A stretch of DNA of 64,000 bases. Source: Siphonodentalium dalli. Its lineage: Eukaryota; Mollusca; Scaphopoda; Gadilida; Siphonodentaliidae. The first letter of the stretch is position 1. Each line of letters begins with the position of its first letter. The DNA lies in the NCBI GenBank assembly GCA_032622095.1, contig CP136067.1:131319990-131383989 (forward strand). Reading direction: 5' to 3'. A model generated the notes under the pieces. That model did not search any database, was not told the origin of the DNA, and saw nothing but the letters and a program-made list of their open reading frames with translations. Both the position numbers and the translations under genes were made by a program. Shown piece after piece: positions 62,401-64,000 of the stretch.

Positions 62401-64000
62401 GTAGATACGTACATCTGAATTAATCTACAAACTCACTGTACTGAGTATTCTAGAAATGTATGAAAAATCAATTATACCAGTAATAAAATACCTCATTGTG
62501 CACTGATATATGTATTTAATTTCACTCAACAGACATAACAAACATAATTGAAACACAATTAGTATACAATTTTGAGTACAATAGAACGTTCGCATGCATG
62601 CCATTGCAAGTAAAATGAGAGGCAGGCTAAACGAACACATGTTTATAGTAATACCATGGGATTGGATGGGGTGATTATTGGGAAGCAATCACTATATATA
62701 TGGCGGTATCAGTTGGTGGGATAAAGGTTGAGTGGGTTTAGGTGTGGGTTTCAGCTATGTATTGGCACATAATCTGGTGTTTGTCTCAAGGGCGGGCAGG
62801 CCGGGTTGTGAGCAGTGGTACATAATTGTGAGATATTATATACCGAGGCCCCTTCGGGTCCACGAAAACCTTACCTTGTGTATATGTGGAACAATATACA
62901 GACCCTATATCGCACATATATATACGCCGTTAGAGAGCTTAATCGAAATACAGGTGGTTAATTGGCCGCCCTTGCCAGGCTCATTGAATCGAATACAAGC
63001 TAAATATGCTAAATGTGCTCTGCATATATTATATGTATGATCTTTATAATTAGATGAATGTTCTGAACGTTTGTCACCATAGCAACATTTATCAAATGAC
63101 CCATCTTATGAAAAGCGACCATACATCCGTCGCCCATAATCCGAGTCATGATATAGTAAAGAGCGTCATCCATTATGGGATTTTGTGATCGTTTTCAACG
63201 TGTTACTTATGGATTCTTTTGTCGGTTTTCGCGATGCCTCTGACATACGAATAATTGTGATTCAGCTATTTTTCATATATCTCCTAAGTGGAAATTTGCT
63301 TAGGAAATGTGGTCAAATTTGGTAACAAATCGAACCGGGTATCTTTAACGTACTTATATATCGATGACCGGAGTATGTATGTGAGCGTTGTCAACGTGAA
63401 ACGTATGCCCAATCCCTGTTGTATTATTAACATAACAGTAAAATGAATAATGTGAAATAAAGAGCGTTTCGTATTATTATGTTTGCCATTGACATTCTTG
63501 TGGAAGACTCGTTAACAATGACATTTCGGCAAAAACATCACCATTTTTCTTCAAACAAATGTGGAAAAGGAAGTTGATATTAACTACACGAGTGTTTGAT
63601 TAAAAAGTTATAACTCGGCCGCTTGCGAAACTAAACCTGAATTTTTTTTTTTTTTAAATATACTCCAGATACCGTGGTATGGGACAATATATCACTAAAG
63701 TTCTTTAAATATATAACTTACGTGGCCATGATATTGGTACAGGAATAGACATTGCGGCTTCAAGTTGGCAGTATGTTCCCGGCCGCCTGCGCGGAGTACT
63801 AGTGAGTTGTTGCTATAAATAGAAAAACTAATAGTCACGTGTGACTATTCATTAGAGTAGTCGATAAACGCCGCCTGAACTTGACACACTATAACTATAT
63901 ACTCACATAGCCCATGCGCGTTTGTTACACTAAATGATATTCCGTGATTGGCGAACTTTCAATTGGGTTATTCGTTTCATATTCCAATAAAATATACCAT
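62400..64000. other. No gene recognised; right edge of window
   Basis: The frame 62732-63040 ends in PPLPGSLNRIQAKYAKCALH, which recalls a post-RT segment of non-LTR ORF2 but is too short to call. TAAAGAGCG motifs occur at 63158 and 63459. The rest is unassigned. Confidence 0.4.

Overview
The window reads as a repeat-dominated stretch of a eukaryotic nuclear genome, most likely an invertebrate animal. It is AT-rich by eye. It holds no operons, no Shine-Dalgarno-led gene runs, no rRNA and no tRNA gene that I could recognise. It does hold several broken apurinic-endonuclease/reverse-transcriptase (non-LTR) retrotransposon fragments, GT splice-donor-like sites, TATA/CCAAT boxes, microsatellites, minisatellites and many short transposons with inverted ends. 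A mollusc or other lophotrochozoan is my guess from the style of the retroelement and nuclease-like fragments. I found no intact host gene and no complete transposase.

Layout. 0.5-4.3 kb: two copies of a long-TIR element, one carrying a 31-bp tandem array and the other split by a 1.27-kb foldback transposon; an endonuclease-domain fragment lies between them. 4.4-9 kb: decayed repeats, the first TTAA-flanked element with paired 67-nt hairpins, and a candidate promoter. 9-17 kb: dispersed repeats and short tandem arrays. 17-23 kb: tandem amplifications of the ends of one TTAA-flanked MITE family, around a broken reverse transcriptase at 18.5-20.1 kb. 24.2-26.9 kb: the best-preserved non-LTR ORF2. 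27.3-30.5 kb: a segmental duplication whose two copies took different insertions. 31-35.4 kb: hairpin element, GC-richer repeats and a minus-strand retrotransposon. 36.6-37.4 kb: two head-to-head MITEs sharing one TTAA. 39.4-41.8 kb: zinc-finger remnants and a 1.8-kb TTAA-bounded element. 44-52 kb: more hairpin elements, a retrotransposon C-terminus and a 160-bp tandem repeat. 53.2-54.5 kb: a 21-bp minisatellite that changes strand. 54.55-55.2 kb: a decayed transposon-associated protein. 55.5-59.8 kb: a 4.3-kb inverted duplication containing two decayed copies of an unidentified coding sequence. 60-64 kb: a promoter-like module, another retrotransposon C-terminus and a GC-rich foldback.

The unifying theme is TTAA. 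At least four distinct non-autonomous families are bounded by TTAA, the target duplication typical of piggyBac-type elements, and three of these backbones carry the same 67-nt near-perfect hairpin 50-100 bp inside an end. About fifteen hairpin copies keep length, a fixed unpaired position near the tip and an outward flank. Two subfamilies differ by paired base changes that preserve the stem. This hairpin module is the strongest candidate in the window for something not explained by ordinary annotation. Its role (transposase binding site, small-RNA precursor, cruciform, or a simple by-product of foldback repair) cannot be settled from sequence alone.
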